A stretch of DNA of 64,000 bases. Source: Synechococcus sp. 1G10 (GTDB taxonomy: Bacteria > Cyanobacteriota > Cyanobacteriia > PCC-6307 > Cyanobiaceae). Every line of letters starts with the position of its first letter. The stretch's first letter is position 1. The DNA lies in assembly GCF_002252625.1 (NCBI RefSeq), contig NZ_NQKW01000012.1:1-64000 (forward strand), written 5' to 3'. A program made the position numbers and the translations under genes. The notes beneath the pieces are model-generated. The model was not told the origin of the DNA, did no database searches, and saw only the letters and a list, made by a program, of their open reading frames with translations. Shown piece after piece: positions 29,734-38,007 of the stretch.

Positions 29734-30606
29734 TTGGCCGATGCAGGCGCCAGGCTGGCGATTCGCCTGCTGCAGGATGCCGCCGAGCGTGGCGAGATTG
29801 ACCCCTGGGACGTCGATGTCATTGCCGTGATAGACGGCTTCCTGGACCAGCTGCGCCAGCGGATCGGCGCCCCCCGGCTGGTGAGCCGGCCCGGTGAGGG
29901 GGGCAGCTTCGAGAGTGATCTGGCCGCCACCAGCGAGGCGTTCCTGGCCGCCTCTGTGCTGGTGAGCCTGAAGGCCGAGATCCTCGAGCAGCAGACCCTG
30001 CCACCGGAGCCAGAGCTGGAGGCCTTCAGCATCGATGACGACGGCGCTGATTCCTTTGAGTTGCTCTCGTTCCAGCTGCCGCGCCGGCCGGAACGTCACC
30101 TGCATCGGCGGGCCGTGGCTCCACCGCCGCTGCAGCGTCCCGTCACCCTGGGGGAACTGATCCGCCAGCTGGAGGACATCGCCGAGCGGCTGGAGCAGGG
30201 GGAAGCGAGCGGGCGAACCAGACAACGCGGACGTCGCTACAGCGAGCGGGCGGCGATCGAGCAGGTGGCGGCCCTGGCCCACCGCGAGAAACTGCCGGAA
30301 ACCACCGCCGCCCTCAGCCACTTCCTCCTGGAGTGGCAGGCCGCCAGCGACTGGGTGAACTTCGAGGTGCTTGTGGAAGCCTGGGCCGAGTCCGCACCGG
30401 CGGATCTGGACCAGGACCGGGTGGGAGTGTTCTGGGCCCTGCTCTTTCTGTGCTCCCAGGGCAGGATCGACCTGCAGCAGGATGGTGATCTGTTCGGCCC
30501 CCTCTTCCTCAGGGGTTGCCAGGAAGGGTTGGGCATGCTGCCCACCGCCGCGCCTCAGGGATTGGGGCCAGCTCCGTCTCCGGCTCGGCAAGCCCAGGCC
30601 GCCTGA
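29734..30606 (+). CDS. scpA: Segregation and condensation protein A
   Basis: A 290-residue kleisin of the SMC-ScpAB condensin. GARLAIRLLQDAAERGEIDPWDVDVIAVIDGFL is the ScpA N-terminal domain that binds the SMC neck, SVLVSLKAEIL follows, and the C-terminal winged helix is near 235-275 (FWALLFLCSQGRIDLQQDGDLFGPLFL). TTG 29734 is the only usable start before the conserved helix. A variable acidic middle part and an Ala/Pro tail are normal for cyanobacterial members. Confidence 0.88.
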   Translation: MADAGARLAIRLLQDAAERGEIDPWDVDVIAVIDGFLDQLRQRIGAPRLVSRPGEGGSFESDLAATSEAFLAASVLVSLKAEILEQQTLPPEPELEAFSIDDDGADSFELLSFQLPRRPERHLHRRAVAPPPLQRPVTLGELIRQLEDIAERLEQGEASGRTRQRGRRYSERAAIEQVAALAHREKLPETTAALSHFLLEWQAASDWVNFEVLVEAWAESAPADLDQDRVGVFWALLFLCSQGRIDLQQDGDLFGPLFLRGCQEGLGMLPTAAPQGLGPAPSPARQAQAA

Positions 30607-30655
30607 GGGTCTTGATTAAGCTTTACGGAATCGGAACAGAAGCGGACAGGTGCCC

Positions 30656-31840
30656 ATGAAGGCCATGATTCTCGCGGCCGGAAAGGGAACTCGGGTGCAG
30701 CCCATCACCCACACGATCCCCAAACCGATGATCCCTATCCTGCAGAAACCCGTGATGGAGTTTCTGCTGGAGCTGCTGCGTGAGCACGGGTTCACCGAAG
30801 TGATGGTCAATGTTTCACACCTGGCCGAGGAGATCGAGAACTACTTCAGAGATGGCCAACGCTTCGGTGTGGAGATCGCCTACAGCTTCGAAGGGCGCAT
30901 TGAAGACGGCGAACTGATCGGCGCGGCCCTTGGTTCAGCCGGCGGCCTCAAGAAAATCCAGACCTTTCAACCATTTTTCGACGACACCTTCGTGGTGCTC
31001 TGCGGCGATGCCCTGATCGATCTCGATCTCACCGAGGCTGTGCGCCGCCACAAGGAGAAAGGCGCCATGGCCTCCCTGGTCACCAAGCAGGTGCCCAAGG
31101 ACCAGGTGAGCAGTTACGGCGTGGTGGTCACCGACCAGGACAGCCGGGTGCTGAGCTTCCAGGAGAAGCCCTCCATCCAGGAGGCCGCCAGCGACATGAT
31201 CAACACAGGCATCTACATCTTCGAACCGGAGGTTCTCGAACACATCCCTGCCGGCGTTCCCTTCGACATCGGTGCCGATCTCTTCCCCCTGCTGGTGGCT
31301 GCCGGAGCCCCCTTCTACGCCCTGCCGATGGATTTCGAGTGGGTGGACATCGGCAAGGTGCCCGACTACTGGCAGGCGATCCGCAGCGTGCTCAAGGGCG
31401 AAGTGCGTCAGGTCCAGGTGCCTGGCCGGGAAGTGCGGCCTGGGATCTTCACGGGTCTGAACGTGGCCGCCGACTGGGACAAGATCAACGTGACCGGCCC
31501 CATCTACGTAGGAGGCATGACCCGCATCGATCCTGGGGTGACGATCGTGGGGCCGGCGATGATCGGACCGAGCTGCCACATCTGTGAAGGCGCCACGATC
31601 GACAACTCGATCATTTTCGATTACTCCCGCATCGGTGCCGGCGTACGTCTGGTGGAGAAGCTGGTGTTCGGCCGCTACTGCGTGGATCGCAACGGTGACC
31701 ACTTCGACCTGCAGGAAGCTTCCCTCGACTGGCTGATCACCGACGTGCGCCGCCAGGATGTGGTGCAGCCCTCACCCCAGCAGAAGGCGATGGCTGATCT
31801 GCTCGGCACGGACCTTGCCCTCAGTGTGGGAGAGAACTGA
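30656..31840 (+). CDS. Sugar-phosphate nucleotidyltransferase (NDP-sugar pyrophosphorylase family)
   Basis: 394 residues. The N-terminal transferase domain has MILAAGKGTRVQPITHTIPKPMIPILQKPVMEF (nucleotide-binding loop and Lys), VVLCGDALIDLDL and FEWVDIGKVPDYWQAI. The C-terminal part forms left-handed beta-helix repeats (GPIYVGGMTRIDPGVTIVGPAMIGPSCHICEGATIDNSII). Mannose-1-phosphate guanylyltransferase or glucose-1-phosphate uridylyl/thymidylyltransferase are both possible; the nucleotide cannot be read from sequence. ATG 30656 is favoured over GTG 30650. Its last 20 bp overlap the convergent metF. Confidence 0.88.
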   Translation: MKAMILAAGKGTRVQPITHTIPKPMIPILQKPVMEFLLELLREHGFTEVMVNVSHLAEEIENYFRDGQRFGVEIAYSFEGRIEDGELIGAALGSAGGLKKIQTFQPFFDDTFVVLCGDALIDLDLTEAVRRHKEKGAMASLVTKQVPKDQVSSYGVVVTDQDSRVLSFQEKPSIQEAASDMINTGIYIFEPEVLEHIPAGVPFDIGADLFPLLVAAGAPFYALPMDFEWVDIGKVPDYWQAIRSVLKGEVRQVQVPGREVRPGIFTGLNVAADWDKINVTGPIYVGGMTRIDPGVTIVGPAMIGPSCHICEGATIDNSIIFDYSRIGAGVRLVEKLVFGRYCVDRNGDHFDLQEASLDWLITDVRRQDVVQPSPQQKAMADLLGTDLALSVGEN

Positions 31841-32741
31841 CGTCCATCGGCAGCGATCCCCCAGGGGCCGAAACACCGGCCTCAGCCAGGATCAGGGGGA
31901 TGCGCTCCTCCGCCTTCACGGCCATCAGGTGAACACCCTGGGCAATGGCGCTGTAGGAGCGCACCTGCTCGGCGGCGATCGCCACACCCTCGGCCGCCGG
32001 ATCCGCTGAAGCCGCCAGCCGGTCGATGATCGGCTGGGGAATCGAGGCACCAGGCACGACCCGGTTGATGAAGGCCGCGTTCCGCGCCGACTTGAGCAGA
32101 AACACCCCAGCCAGCACCGGCAGACCCAGTGGTTCACTGATCTCGCCGCAGAAGCGGCGCAGGGCTTCTGTATTCATCACCATCTGGGTCTGCAGAAAGC
32201 ACGCGCCGGCGGCCTGCTTACGCGCCACCCTGGCCCGCAGGCCGCTCCAGCTGGTCGACTGGGGGTCGGCCGCAGCCCCTGGGAACAGGGCCGTGGGACC
32301 ATCCGGCAGCAGGCCCTCCACTGGATCGAGACCAGCGTTGAGATGGCCCACCAACTGCAGCAGGCGCACGGCTTCCAGCTCATTGACGGCCCGGGCGCCT
32401 GGCTGATCACCGGCGCCCACCGGGTCCCCGGTGAGGCAGAGCACATTGCGGATGCCGAGGGCATGGGCTCCGAGCAGATCGGCCTGAAGCGCAATCCGGT
32501 TACGGTCGCGACAGGCCAGCTGCAGCACAGGCTCGAGTCCGGCATCAAGGAGCAGGCGGCAGAGGGCGAGGCTGCTCATCCGCATCACAGCCCTGCTGCC
32601 ATCGGTGACATTGACGGCATGGACCAGTCCGCGCAGCTTGGCGGCCGCCGCGAGGGTTCGGGTGGGGTCGCCTCCCCTCGGCGGGGTCACCTCAGCCGTG
32701 ATGGCGAACTGACCGGTCTCCAGGGCCTGGCGCAGAAGCAA
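31821..32741 (-). CDS. metF: Methylenetetrahydrofolate reductase
   Basis: A 306-residue flavoprotein reducing 5,10-methylene-THF to 5-methyl-THF for methionine synthesis. FAITAEVTPPRGGDP at the start (catalytic Glu), AVNVTDGSRAVMRMSSLALCRLL, NVLCLTGDPVGAGD and QTQMVMN support it. The start is a TTG at 32739-32741; an in-frame TGA lies just upstream, leaving little choice. It is convergent with the nucleotidyltransferase and divergent from the PedR-like gene, with 78 bp between. Confidence 0.9.
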   Translation of the reverse strand: MLLRQALETGQFAITAEVTPPRGGDPTRTLAAAAKLRGLVHAVNVTDGSRAVMRMSSLALCRLLLDAGLEPVLQLACRDRNRIALQADLLGAHALGIRNVLCLTGDPVGAGDQPGARAVNELEAVRLLQLVGHLNAGLDPVEGLLPDGPTALFPGAAADPQSTSWSGLRARVARKQAAGACFLQTQMVMNTEALRRFCGEISEPLGLPVLAGVFLLKSARNAAFINRVVPGASIPQPIIDRLAASADPAAEGVAIAAEQVRSYSAIAQGVHLMAVKAEERIPLILAEAGVSAPGGSLPMDVSSLPH

Positions 32742-32819
32742 GGGACAGGGGATCGCTCAGGGCCCATCATGCGTCAACGGCTGCTGCTTACAGTGGGCCC
32801 GTGGAGGTGTGGAGTCTGG

Positions 32820-33089
32820 ATGTCCGATCGAGACAATCTCATCCAACTGCGCTCCAGCCTTTCGGAACGCGAATTGGAAATCATCGAGCGGGTAGCGACG
32901 GGCCTGACCAATCAAGAGATAGCCCTTGAGCTGATGATCAGCAAGCGAACGGTCGACAACCACGTCAGCAATATCTTCACCAAGACCGGCGCCAAGAATC
33001 GGGTCGCCCTGCTGAACTGGGCAATGGACAACGGCAAGATTTGCCGAGATGGTTTCAATTGCTGCAATTTACCCAGCCCTGAAGCCTGA
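32820..33089 (+). CDS. pedR: LuxR-type small transcription regulator, PedR-like
   Basis: An 89-residue protein made almost only of a LuxR-type DNA-binding domain: LSERELEIIERVATGLTNQEIALELMISKRTVDNHVSNIFTKTGAKNRVALLNWAM. It has no receiver domain. The tail holds three Cys in GKICRDGFNCCNLPSP. This architecture fits PedR, a redox-responsive regulator of photosynthetic gene expression whose conserved Cys reacts with thioredoxin. ATG 32820 gives MSDRDNLIQLRSSLSEREL. The open frame upstream of this ATG is antisense to metF and not coding. Confidence 0.82.
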   Translation: MSDRDNLIQLRSSLSERELEIIERVATGLTNQEIALELMISKRTVDNHVSNIFTKTGAKNRVALLNWAMDNGKICRDGFNCCNLPSPEA

Positions 33090-33113
33090 GTTGCGGCCTG
33101 AGCCACAACTCAG
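33086..33113 (+). terminator. Hairpin overlapping the pedR stop codon
   Basis: CTGAGTTG (33086-33093) pairs with CAACTCAG (33106-33113). Inside, after one C/A mismatch, GGC pairs with GCC around a CTGA loop. The stem begins in the stop codon region. It is not followed by T residues. A terminator or 3'-stabilising element for pedR is likely. Confidence 0.55.
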
Positions 33114-33441
33114 CCAGGTGCCGGGGGTAGCGGGTACTCAGAAGTGATCCAAAATCCAGCAGTGCTCCAAAACCAAAGCGCTCAGATCGGGGCAGCGCCC
33201 CTGGTCAATCAGACACTCTGGGCCGTCGCAACCGATAGGGCCCTCGGCAGGGCGTGCACTTCAACTGAGGGCGTGAGGGCCTAGAGGATGTACCCGTCGG
33301 GTCCGAGCCCGAACAGATCGGCGTAGTCGAGGCAATCATCGCTGTCGCAGCAGGCGGAGCGACGCACGCTTTGGTGGCCGTAGGGGCCGAGCACGGACTG
33401 AACTGGAAAAGGGGAATCAGGGAGAAATTCTTAAGAAAATC
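33090..33441. other. 352-bp gap between pedR and the CYTH gene
   Basis: Apart from the pedR hairpin and a possible micro-ORF on the minus strand (33281-33394), nothing recognisable is present. The plus strand shows no tRNA-like arms and no repeat. The region lies at the tail of two convergent transcripts, so it need not hold promoters. Confidence 0.5.
33281..33394 (-). CDS. Possible 37-residue micro-protein with a Cys-Cys motif
   Basis: A GTG-started frame encodes VLGPYGHQSVRRSACCDSDD followed by CLDYADLFGLGPDGYIL and a TAG. An in-frame TAA upstream leaves GTG 33394 as the only standard start. Nearly all codons end in C or G, like the real genes around it and unlike the flanking gap. It has three Cys and an acidic, aromatic C-terminus. 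It would be the last gene of the nadK-CYTH array, 47 bp after the CYTH stop. I do not recognise a family. Confidence 0.45.
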   Translation of the reverse strand: MLGPYGHQSVRRSACCDSDDCLDYADLFGLGPDGYIL

Positions 33442-34080
33442 CTAGCGGATGTCGCTGTTGTTACAAAGGCTATCCACCAGCAGATCCTGTCGGTCCGCCT
33501 CAGACCAGTAGCTCCAGGGGTATCTAGCCAGGGCCGCATTGCTGAGCTCTCCACGACCGGTGATCTCCAGAGCGCACCAGGGCGGCAGCGTCAGCGGTTG
33601 GTCCTCCCGCTCCAGCTCCACCTCCGCCAGCACCAGGGGGGCGTTCTCTCCCTCGAACACATCAAGCACCCAGTCACCGCCAGGCAGGTCAAGCCCGTAG
33701 CGCTCCTTGCTCAGGCTGACCGCGGCAAGACCCAGCAGCTGGCGGGCATCGGCGGCCGGAATCGCGTACTCGAATTCCTTCCGGGTGATGGCGGTGACGG
33801 TGGCCTTGAGGGTCAGCCACGCCCTGGCGCCACTCTCCGAGGAGCCCGCTGAACGCTCCGGATCGGGCTGCACCACCAATGGTTCTGCCTTCTCCGTTCC
33901 TTCGGTTCGCCCATCCTCCAGGCGCACCCGCACGGTGACCCCATCGGCTGAAGTCTGCAGATAGCCCTGGCACAAGTGCTGCCGCCAGAGGATGTGCTCC
34001 CTCCACCCGGTTCCTGCCACGAGGAAGCGGCGCTCGATCTCCAGAGCCACCGATCCACTCCCCCAGGACGACCAGGCCAT
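33442..34080 (-). CDS. CYTH-domain (triphosphate tunnel) protein
   Basis: 212 residues. LEIERRFLV (ExExR-type motif, residues 13-21) opens a CYTH fold, followed by GYLQTSADGVTVRVRLEDG, WLTLKATVTAITRKEFEYAIP, RYGLDLPGGDWVLDVFEG and LVLAEVELERED. The alternating charged residues line the tunnel that holds tripolyphosphate or thiamine triphosphate. Many cyanobacterial members are triphosphatases rather than adenylate cyclases; the substrate is not evident. GTG 34050 is a second possible start. It lies 36 bp after nadK. Confidence 0.85.
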   Translation of the reverse strand: MAWSSWGSGSVALEIERRFLVAGTGWREHILWRQHLCQGYLQTSADGVTVRVRLEDGRTEGTEKAEPLVVQPDPERSAGSSESGARAWLTLKATVTAITRKEFEYAIPAADARQLLGLAAVSLSKERYGLDLPGGDWVLDVFEGENAPLVLAEVELEREDQPLTLPPWCALEITGRGELSNAALARYPWSYWSEADRQDLLVDSLCNNSDIR

Positions 34081-34116
34081 CCTGCTGCCAGGTCCGTCGC
34101 CTTGGCGCTGCGCCGC

Positions 34117-35076
34117 TCAGTTTGGGGAGGGTTCGGAGGCGGTGAGGTCGCCAGCCCAGTGCAGCTTGTGGCTGAGGGTGCGGTAATAGGAGGGGCTTTG
34201 CTGCAGCACCACCATCAGGGCGCAGTGGCCGGAGCGCTGCACGACGCAGCGATCGCCCGGCTCGAGCACCGTGGCGTGGGCGCCATCCTTCCAGAGCTTC
34301 ACCCGGCGGCTCGGCTCACCCAGGGGCCAGATCGCCAGCTGGGAGCGTGGTGGCACCACCACCGGCCGGCTGGAGAGGCTCATCGGGCAGATCGGATTCA
34401 CCACGATGGCATCGATGCCGGGATGGAGAATCGGCCCTCCAGCCGCCATGGCATATCCCGTGGAGCCGGTGGAGGTGGCGATGATCAAGCCATCGCCGCG
34501 GAACTGATCCACGACCTCCCCGTCGATCTCCAGCTCCAGCACGCAGGTGGGCGAGAGCTCATCGAGGAAAGGGCGGAAATAGAAATCGTTGAGCGCACGG
34601 TGCAGCCTGGCTGGCCCATCGCTGGCAGGGTCTTCCGGCTCATCCCCTTCGGGAACTCCGTCGCCACGATCAACGAAGGCCTCCAGCATCATGCGCCGCT
34701 CGAGAGCGAAGCGGTCATCGCGCAGCCGTTGCCAGAGGTTGTCGTCTGAGGAGGACGTGCTGAGCACCAGCAGCTTGCGTTCCTGGGTCAGGAAGCCGAG
34801 GTGCCCGCCCACGTTGAAACTAAGGATCGGCACCTCCAGGGGGCCGAGGTGACGAGCCGCACTCAGGACGGTGCCATCCCCTCCCAGCACCACAGTGAGG
34901 TCAGGCAGACAGGGCTCGGTGGCCAGAAGTCCCGGGAAGGGATTGGAGCTGGCTCCACTGCTGGCCACAGATACCTGAACTCCCTGGGAGCGCAGATCTT
35001 CACAGCAACGCCGGGCCTGACGCTGGGCGGCCTGGCTGCCTGAGCGAACGATCAGCCAGACCCTCTGAAGCTGCAT
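34117..35076 (-). CDS. nadK: NAD kinase
   Basis: A 319-residue ATP-dependent NAD kinase providing NADP. It has the GGDGT motif (65-69), [28 protein letters not shown] and ALNDFYF-type NE/D region ([10 protein letters not shown]). An acidic insert ([18 protein letters not shown], about 140-157) is not family-wide. Cyanobacteria usually carry two NadK paralogues; this one is next to the ndh operon, 54 bp after ndhE. Confidence 0.94.
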   Translation of the reverse strand: MQLQRVWLIVRSGSQAAQRQARRCCEDLRSQGVQVSVASSGASSNPFPGLLATEPCLPDLTVVLGGDGTVLSAARHLGPLEVPILSFNVGGHLGFLTQERKLLVLSTSSSDDNLWQRLRDDRFALERRMMLEAFVDRGDGVPEGDEPEDPASDGPARLHRALNDFYFRPFLDELSPTCVLELEIDGEVVDQFRGDGLIIATSTGSTGYAMAAGGPILHPGIDAIVVNPICPMSLSSRPVVVPPRSQLAIWPLGEPSRRVKLWKDGAHATVLEPGDRCVVQRSGHCALMVVLQQSPSYYRTLSHKLHWAGDLTASEPSPN

Positions 35077-35130
35077 GGAATCAAGCGTGAATCCTGAATG
35101 GCCACATCAGCGGGTGAGCGGCGGGACCGT

Positions 35131-35457
35131 TTACCAGCGCAGCAGGTTGAAGCGCTCCATGTCGACAGTTTCGCGGTTGCGATAAAGAGAGAGCAGGATC
35201 GCCAGGCCCACGGCAGCTTCGGCGGCCGCGACAGTGATCACAAAAATGGCAAAGACTTGGCCTCGGATCTGCTGGCCGTCGATGTAGCTGGAAAATGCCA
35301 TGAGATTGATGTTCACGGCATTGAGCATCAGCTCAATACTCATGAGCACGCGCACGGCGTTGCGGCTGTTGATCAAACCCCAGACACCTGTGCAGAAGAG
35401 GATGGCTGCGAGCACCAGGTAGGCCTGCAGCGGAATGTCGATGGAAGTGGCGGGCAT
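35131..35457 (-). CDS. ndhE: NAD(P)H-quinone oxidoreductase subunit 4L
   Basis: A 108-residue membrane subunit (NuoK homologue) with three helices: [40 protein letters not shown] (with the functional Glu) and [26 protein letters not shown] (second Glu). ATG 35457 follows the ndhG stop by 2 bp. It closes the ndhA-I-G-E operon. Confidence 0.96.
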   Translation of the reverse strand: MPATSIDIPLQAYLVLAAILFCTGVWGLINSRNAVRVLMSIELMLNAVNINLMAFSSYIDGQQIRGQVFAIFVITVAAAEAAVGLAILLSLYRNRETVDMERFNLLRW

Positions 35458-35459
35458 GA

Positions 35460-36086
35460 TCAGACTTTCTCCAGCAGGGTGGTCTCGCCGGCGGTGCTCT
35501 CAAGAAGAAGGGGTGTGCGCTCTTTTTCGATCAGTCCCTGATCCGCCGCTTCGCCCGTGATCACATCGCTGCTGAACACATCGCGGCGGGCGAGCACGAT
35601 CGCTCCGATCATCGCCATGAGCAGCAGCACCGAGGCCAGCTCGAAAGGCAGCAGATAGTCGCTGAACAGGTGGATCCCGATCAGCACCGTGGAGTCATCG
35701 CCGAGGGGGGTGGGCCCTGGGACTGCCCATGGAGTGGTGAGATCAACCCTCAGGATCAAAAGAAACAGCCCGAGGCAGACCCCCCCGGAGAGCACCCGTC
35801 GCAGGAGCAGGCCAGGGATCTCAGCCATGGCCTCCTTCTTGTTCACGAGCATGATCGCGAACAGGATCAGCACATTCACGGCGCCCACGTAAACGAGCAC
35901 CTGGGCTGCGGCAACGAAGCTGGCGTTCAGCAGCAGGTAGAGGCCCGCCACCGAGAGAAACACGCCAGCCAGCAGGAAAGCGGAATACACGATGTTGGGC
36001 AGCAGCACCACCCCAAGAGCCCCCAGCACCAAGGTGAGGGAGAGGGCAATGAAGCAGACGAGCTGGGTGACGGACGCGATCGTCAT
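35460..36086 (-). CDS. ndhG: NAD(P)H-quinone oxidoreductase chain 6
   Basis: A 208-residue membrane subunit (NuoJ homologue) with five predicted helices. [54 protein letters not shown] is the conserved core containing the pi-bulge helix. The soluble C-terminus after about 170 is variable. The start codon overlaps the last base of the ndhI stop. Confidence 0.95.
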   Translation of the reverse strand: MTIASVTQLVCFIALSLTLVLGALGVVLLPNIVYSAFLLAGVFLSVAGLYLLLNASFVAAAQVLVYVGAVNVLILFAIMLVNKKEAMAEIPGLLLRRVLSGGVCLGLFLLILRVDLTTPWAVPGPTPLGDDSTVLIGIHLFSDYLLPFELASVLLLMAMIGAIVLARRDVFSSDVITGEAADQGLIEKERTPLLLESTAGETTLLEKV

Positions 36087-36697
36087 CAGGAGTTCTCCGC
36101 GGGCTTGGCAGCTGTGGCAGCCATTTCAGCCTGCACCTGCTCAGGCAGTTGACCGGCTCTCGGCCTGGAGGGGTCAACCCCATGGGGGTCCATCTCACCC
36201 TTGGGCAGGTAGGCCAGCTCGCGCAGGGGCACCACGGCCGGATCACTGGTGACGCTGGTGGGGAGGCGGCCCAGGGCAACGTTGTCGTAGTTGAGACTGT
36301 GGCGATCAAAGGCCGCCAGCTCGTATTCCTCAGTCATGGAGAGACAGTTGGTGGGGCAGTACTCCACACAATTGCCGCAGAAAATACAGACTCCAAAATC
36401 AATGGAGTAGTTTTTCAGTTCTTTCTTTTTGGTCTCTTTATTCATTACCCAATCAACCACTGGCAGGTTGATTGGGCACACCCGCACGCAAACCTCGCAG
36501 GAGATGCACTTATCGAATTCGTAGTGGATCCTGCCGCGGTAACGCTCCGACGGAATCAGCTTCTCATAAGGGTATTGCACGGTGATCGGCCGGCGGCGCA
36601 GATGATCAAACGTGACCGACAGGCCCTGGGTGATGTAATTGGCCGCGCCAAGGGCGTCCTTGGTGTAATCACCGACCTTTTGCAGGAATCCGAACAT
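36086..36697 (-). CDS. ndhI: NAD(P)H-quinone oxidoreductase subunit I (2x[4Fe-4S])
   Basis: 203 residues. Two ferredoxin-like clusters are bound by Cys64/67/70/74 and Cys104/107/110/114 ([24 protein letters not shown]). They carry electrons toward plastoquinone in the peripheral arm. The amphipathic N-terminus ([25 protein letters not shown]) contacts the membrane. The C-terminal 50 residues are a cyanobacterial extension. It lies 98 bp after ndhA. Confidence 0.97.
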   Translation of the reverse strand: MFGFLQKVGDYTKDALGAANYITQGLSVTFDHLRRRPITVQYPYEKLIPSERYRGRIHYEFDKCISCEVCVRVCPINLPVVDWVMNKETKKKELKNYSIDFGVCIFCGNCVEYCPTNCLSMTEEYELAAFDRHSLNYDNVALGRLPTSVTSDPAVVPLRELAYLPKGEMDPHGVDPSRPRAGQLPEQVQAEMAATAAKPAENS

Positions 36698-36795
36698 GGA
36701 GGAGGAGTCGGAGAGGAACGTGGACAGGAGCTGAAGGGTTGGAGCTGTGGCTGGGTTGGGGTCTAGGGGTTAACCCATGATGACCGGCTGTCTTC

Positions 36796-37971
36796 TTATC
36801 CGCCGAAAAAGGCAGGGAAGGCGAGCTTCAGACCAGCGGTGACCAGCAGATTGACCAGGGCGATCGGCAGCAGGAACTTCCAGCCCAGATCGAGAAGCTG
36901 GTCGATGCGCACCCGCGGCAGTGTCCAGCGCAGCAGGATGGCGATGAACACCAGCAGGTAGGCCTTGAGCACCGTCATGACGATGCCCAGGGAACCGGTG
37001 ATCACCTGCACCAGAGGGGCATCGACCGACTGGCCCAGGGCGCCAGCCAACCACTCCACCGGAAAGGGGAAACCCCAGCCACCGAGATAGAGGACGGCCA
37101 CCAGCAGGGCCGAGAGCACCAGGTTGATATAGCTGCCCAGGTAGAAAAGGGCGAACTTCATGCCGGCGTATTCGGTCTGATAGCCGGCAACGAGCTCTTC
37201 TTCCGCCTCTGGAAGGTCGAAGGGGAGCCGTTCGCACTCGGCCAGGGCGCAGATCCAGAAGATCAGGAAGCCCACCGGCTGGCGCCAGATGTTCCAGCTG
37301 AGAATGCCGGCTCCGCTCTGCTGGTTGACGATGTCGACGGTGCTGAGCGAGTTGCTCATCATCACGACCGCCAGCACCGCCAGGGCCAGAGGGATCTCAT
37401 AACTGATCGACTGGGCAGCGGCACGTAGACCCCCCAGCAGGGAGTACTTGTTGTTGCTGGCGTAGCCGCTCATCAACAGGCCGATCGGCTGGATGCTGCT
37501 CAGGGCGATCCAGAGGAAAACGCCGATGCCCACATCACTGATCAGAAGGTTCTGACCAAAGGGCACCACCAGCCAGGACAGGATCACCGGCACCAGCACG
37601 AGCACCGGACCGAGCGTGAACAGCAGCCCGTCGGCGCGGTGGGGGATGACGTCTTCCTTGAAGAGCAGCTTGAGGCCATCGGCCATTGGCTGCAGCACGC
37701 CGAGGGCGCCCGCATATTCAGGGCCGATCCGCTGCTGCACGGCTGCGGAGATCTTGCGCTCCAGCCAGACGTTGACCAAAACACCGATGACGGCCGCCAC
37801 CAGGACCAGAAGCATCGGCAGGGGCAGCCAGAGCAGATGGGCCGTGCCCTGGCTCAGGCCGAATCCCTCCAGGGTGCTGGTGAAACTGGACTGAAGGTCG
37901 ATTCCAGGGCCCACCACAGCCAGGGCAGGCCGGCTGGTGATCAAGGGCACTGGTGCCGGATCAATCAACAC
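36796..37971 (-). CDS. ndhA: NAD(P)H-quinone oxidoreductase subunit 1
   Basis: A 391-residue NuoH homologue at the junction of membrane and peripheral arms, forming part of the quinone site. [100 protein letters not shown] and [18 protein letters not shown] are conserved. GTG 37971 is used. A GTG at 37917, just before [10 protein letters not shown], is also plausible and would fit the shorter picocyanobacterial N-terminus. Confidence 0.94.
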   Translation of the reverse strand: MLIDPAPVPLITSRPALAVVGPGIDLQSSFTSTLEGFGLSQGTAHLLWLPLPMLLVLVAAVIGVLVNVWLERKISAAVQQRIGPEYAGALGVLQPMADGLKLLFKEDVIPHRADGLLFTLGPVLVLVPVILSWLVVPFGQNLLISDVGIGVFLWIALSSIQPIGLLMSGYASNNKYSLLGGLRAAAQSISYEIPLALAVLAVVMMSNSLSTVDIVNQQSGAGILSWNIWRQPVGFLIFWICALAECERLPFDLPEAEEELVAGYQTEYAGMKFALFYLGSYINLVLSALLVAVLYLGGWGFPFPVEWLAGALGQSVDAPLVQVITGSLGIVMTVLKAYLLVFIAILLRWTLPRVRIDQLLDLGWKFLLPIALVNLLVTAGLKLAFPAFFGG

Positions 37972-38007
37972 CGTGACAACTCCGCGTTGAGCTGAGATGG
38001 TGGCAAC

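Noticed and set aside
32343-32819. Long open frame running into the PedR-like gene
   Set aside because: It is antisense to metF and low-complexity; the LuxR domain has its own ATG at 32820.
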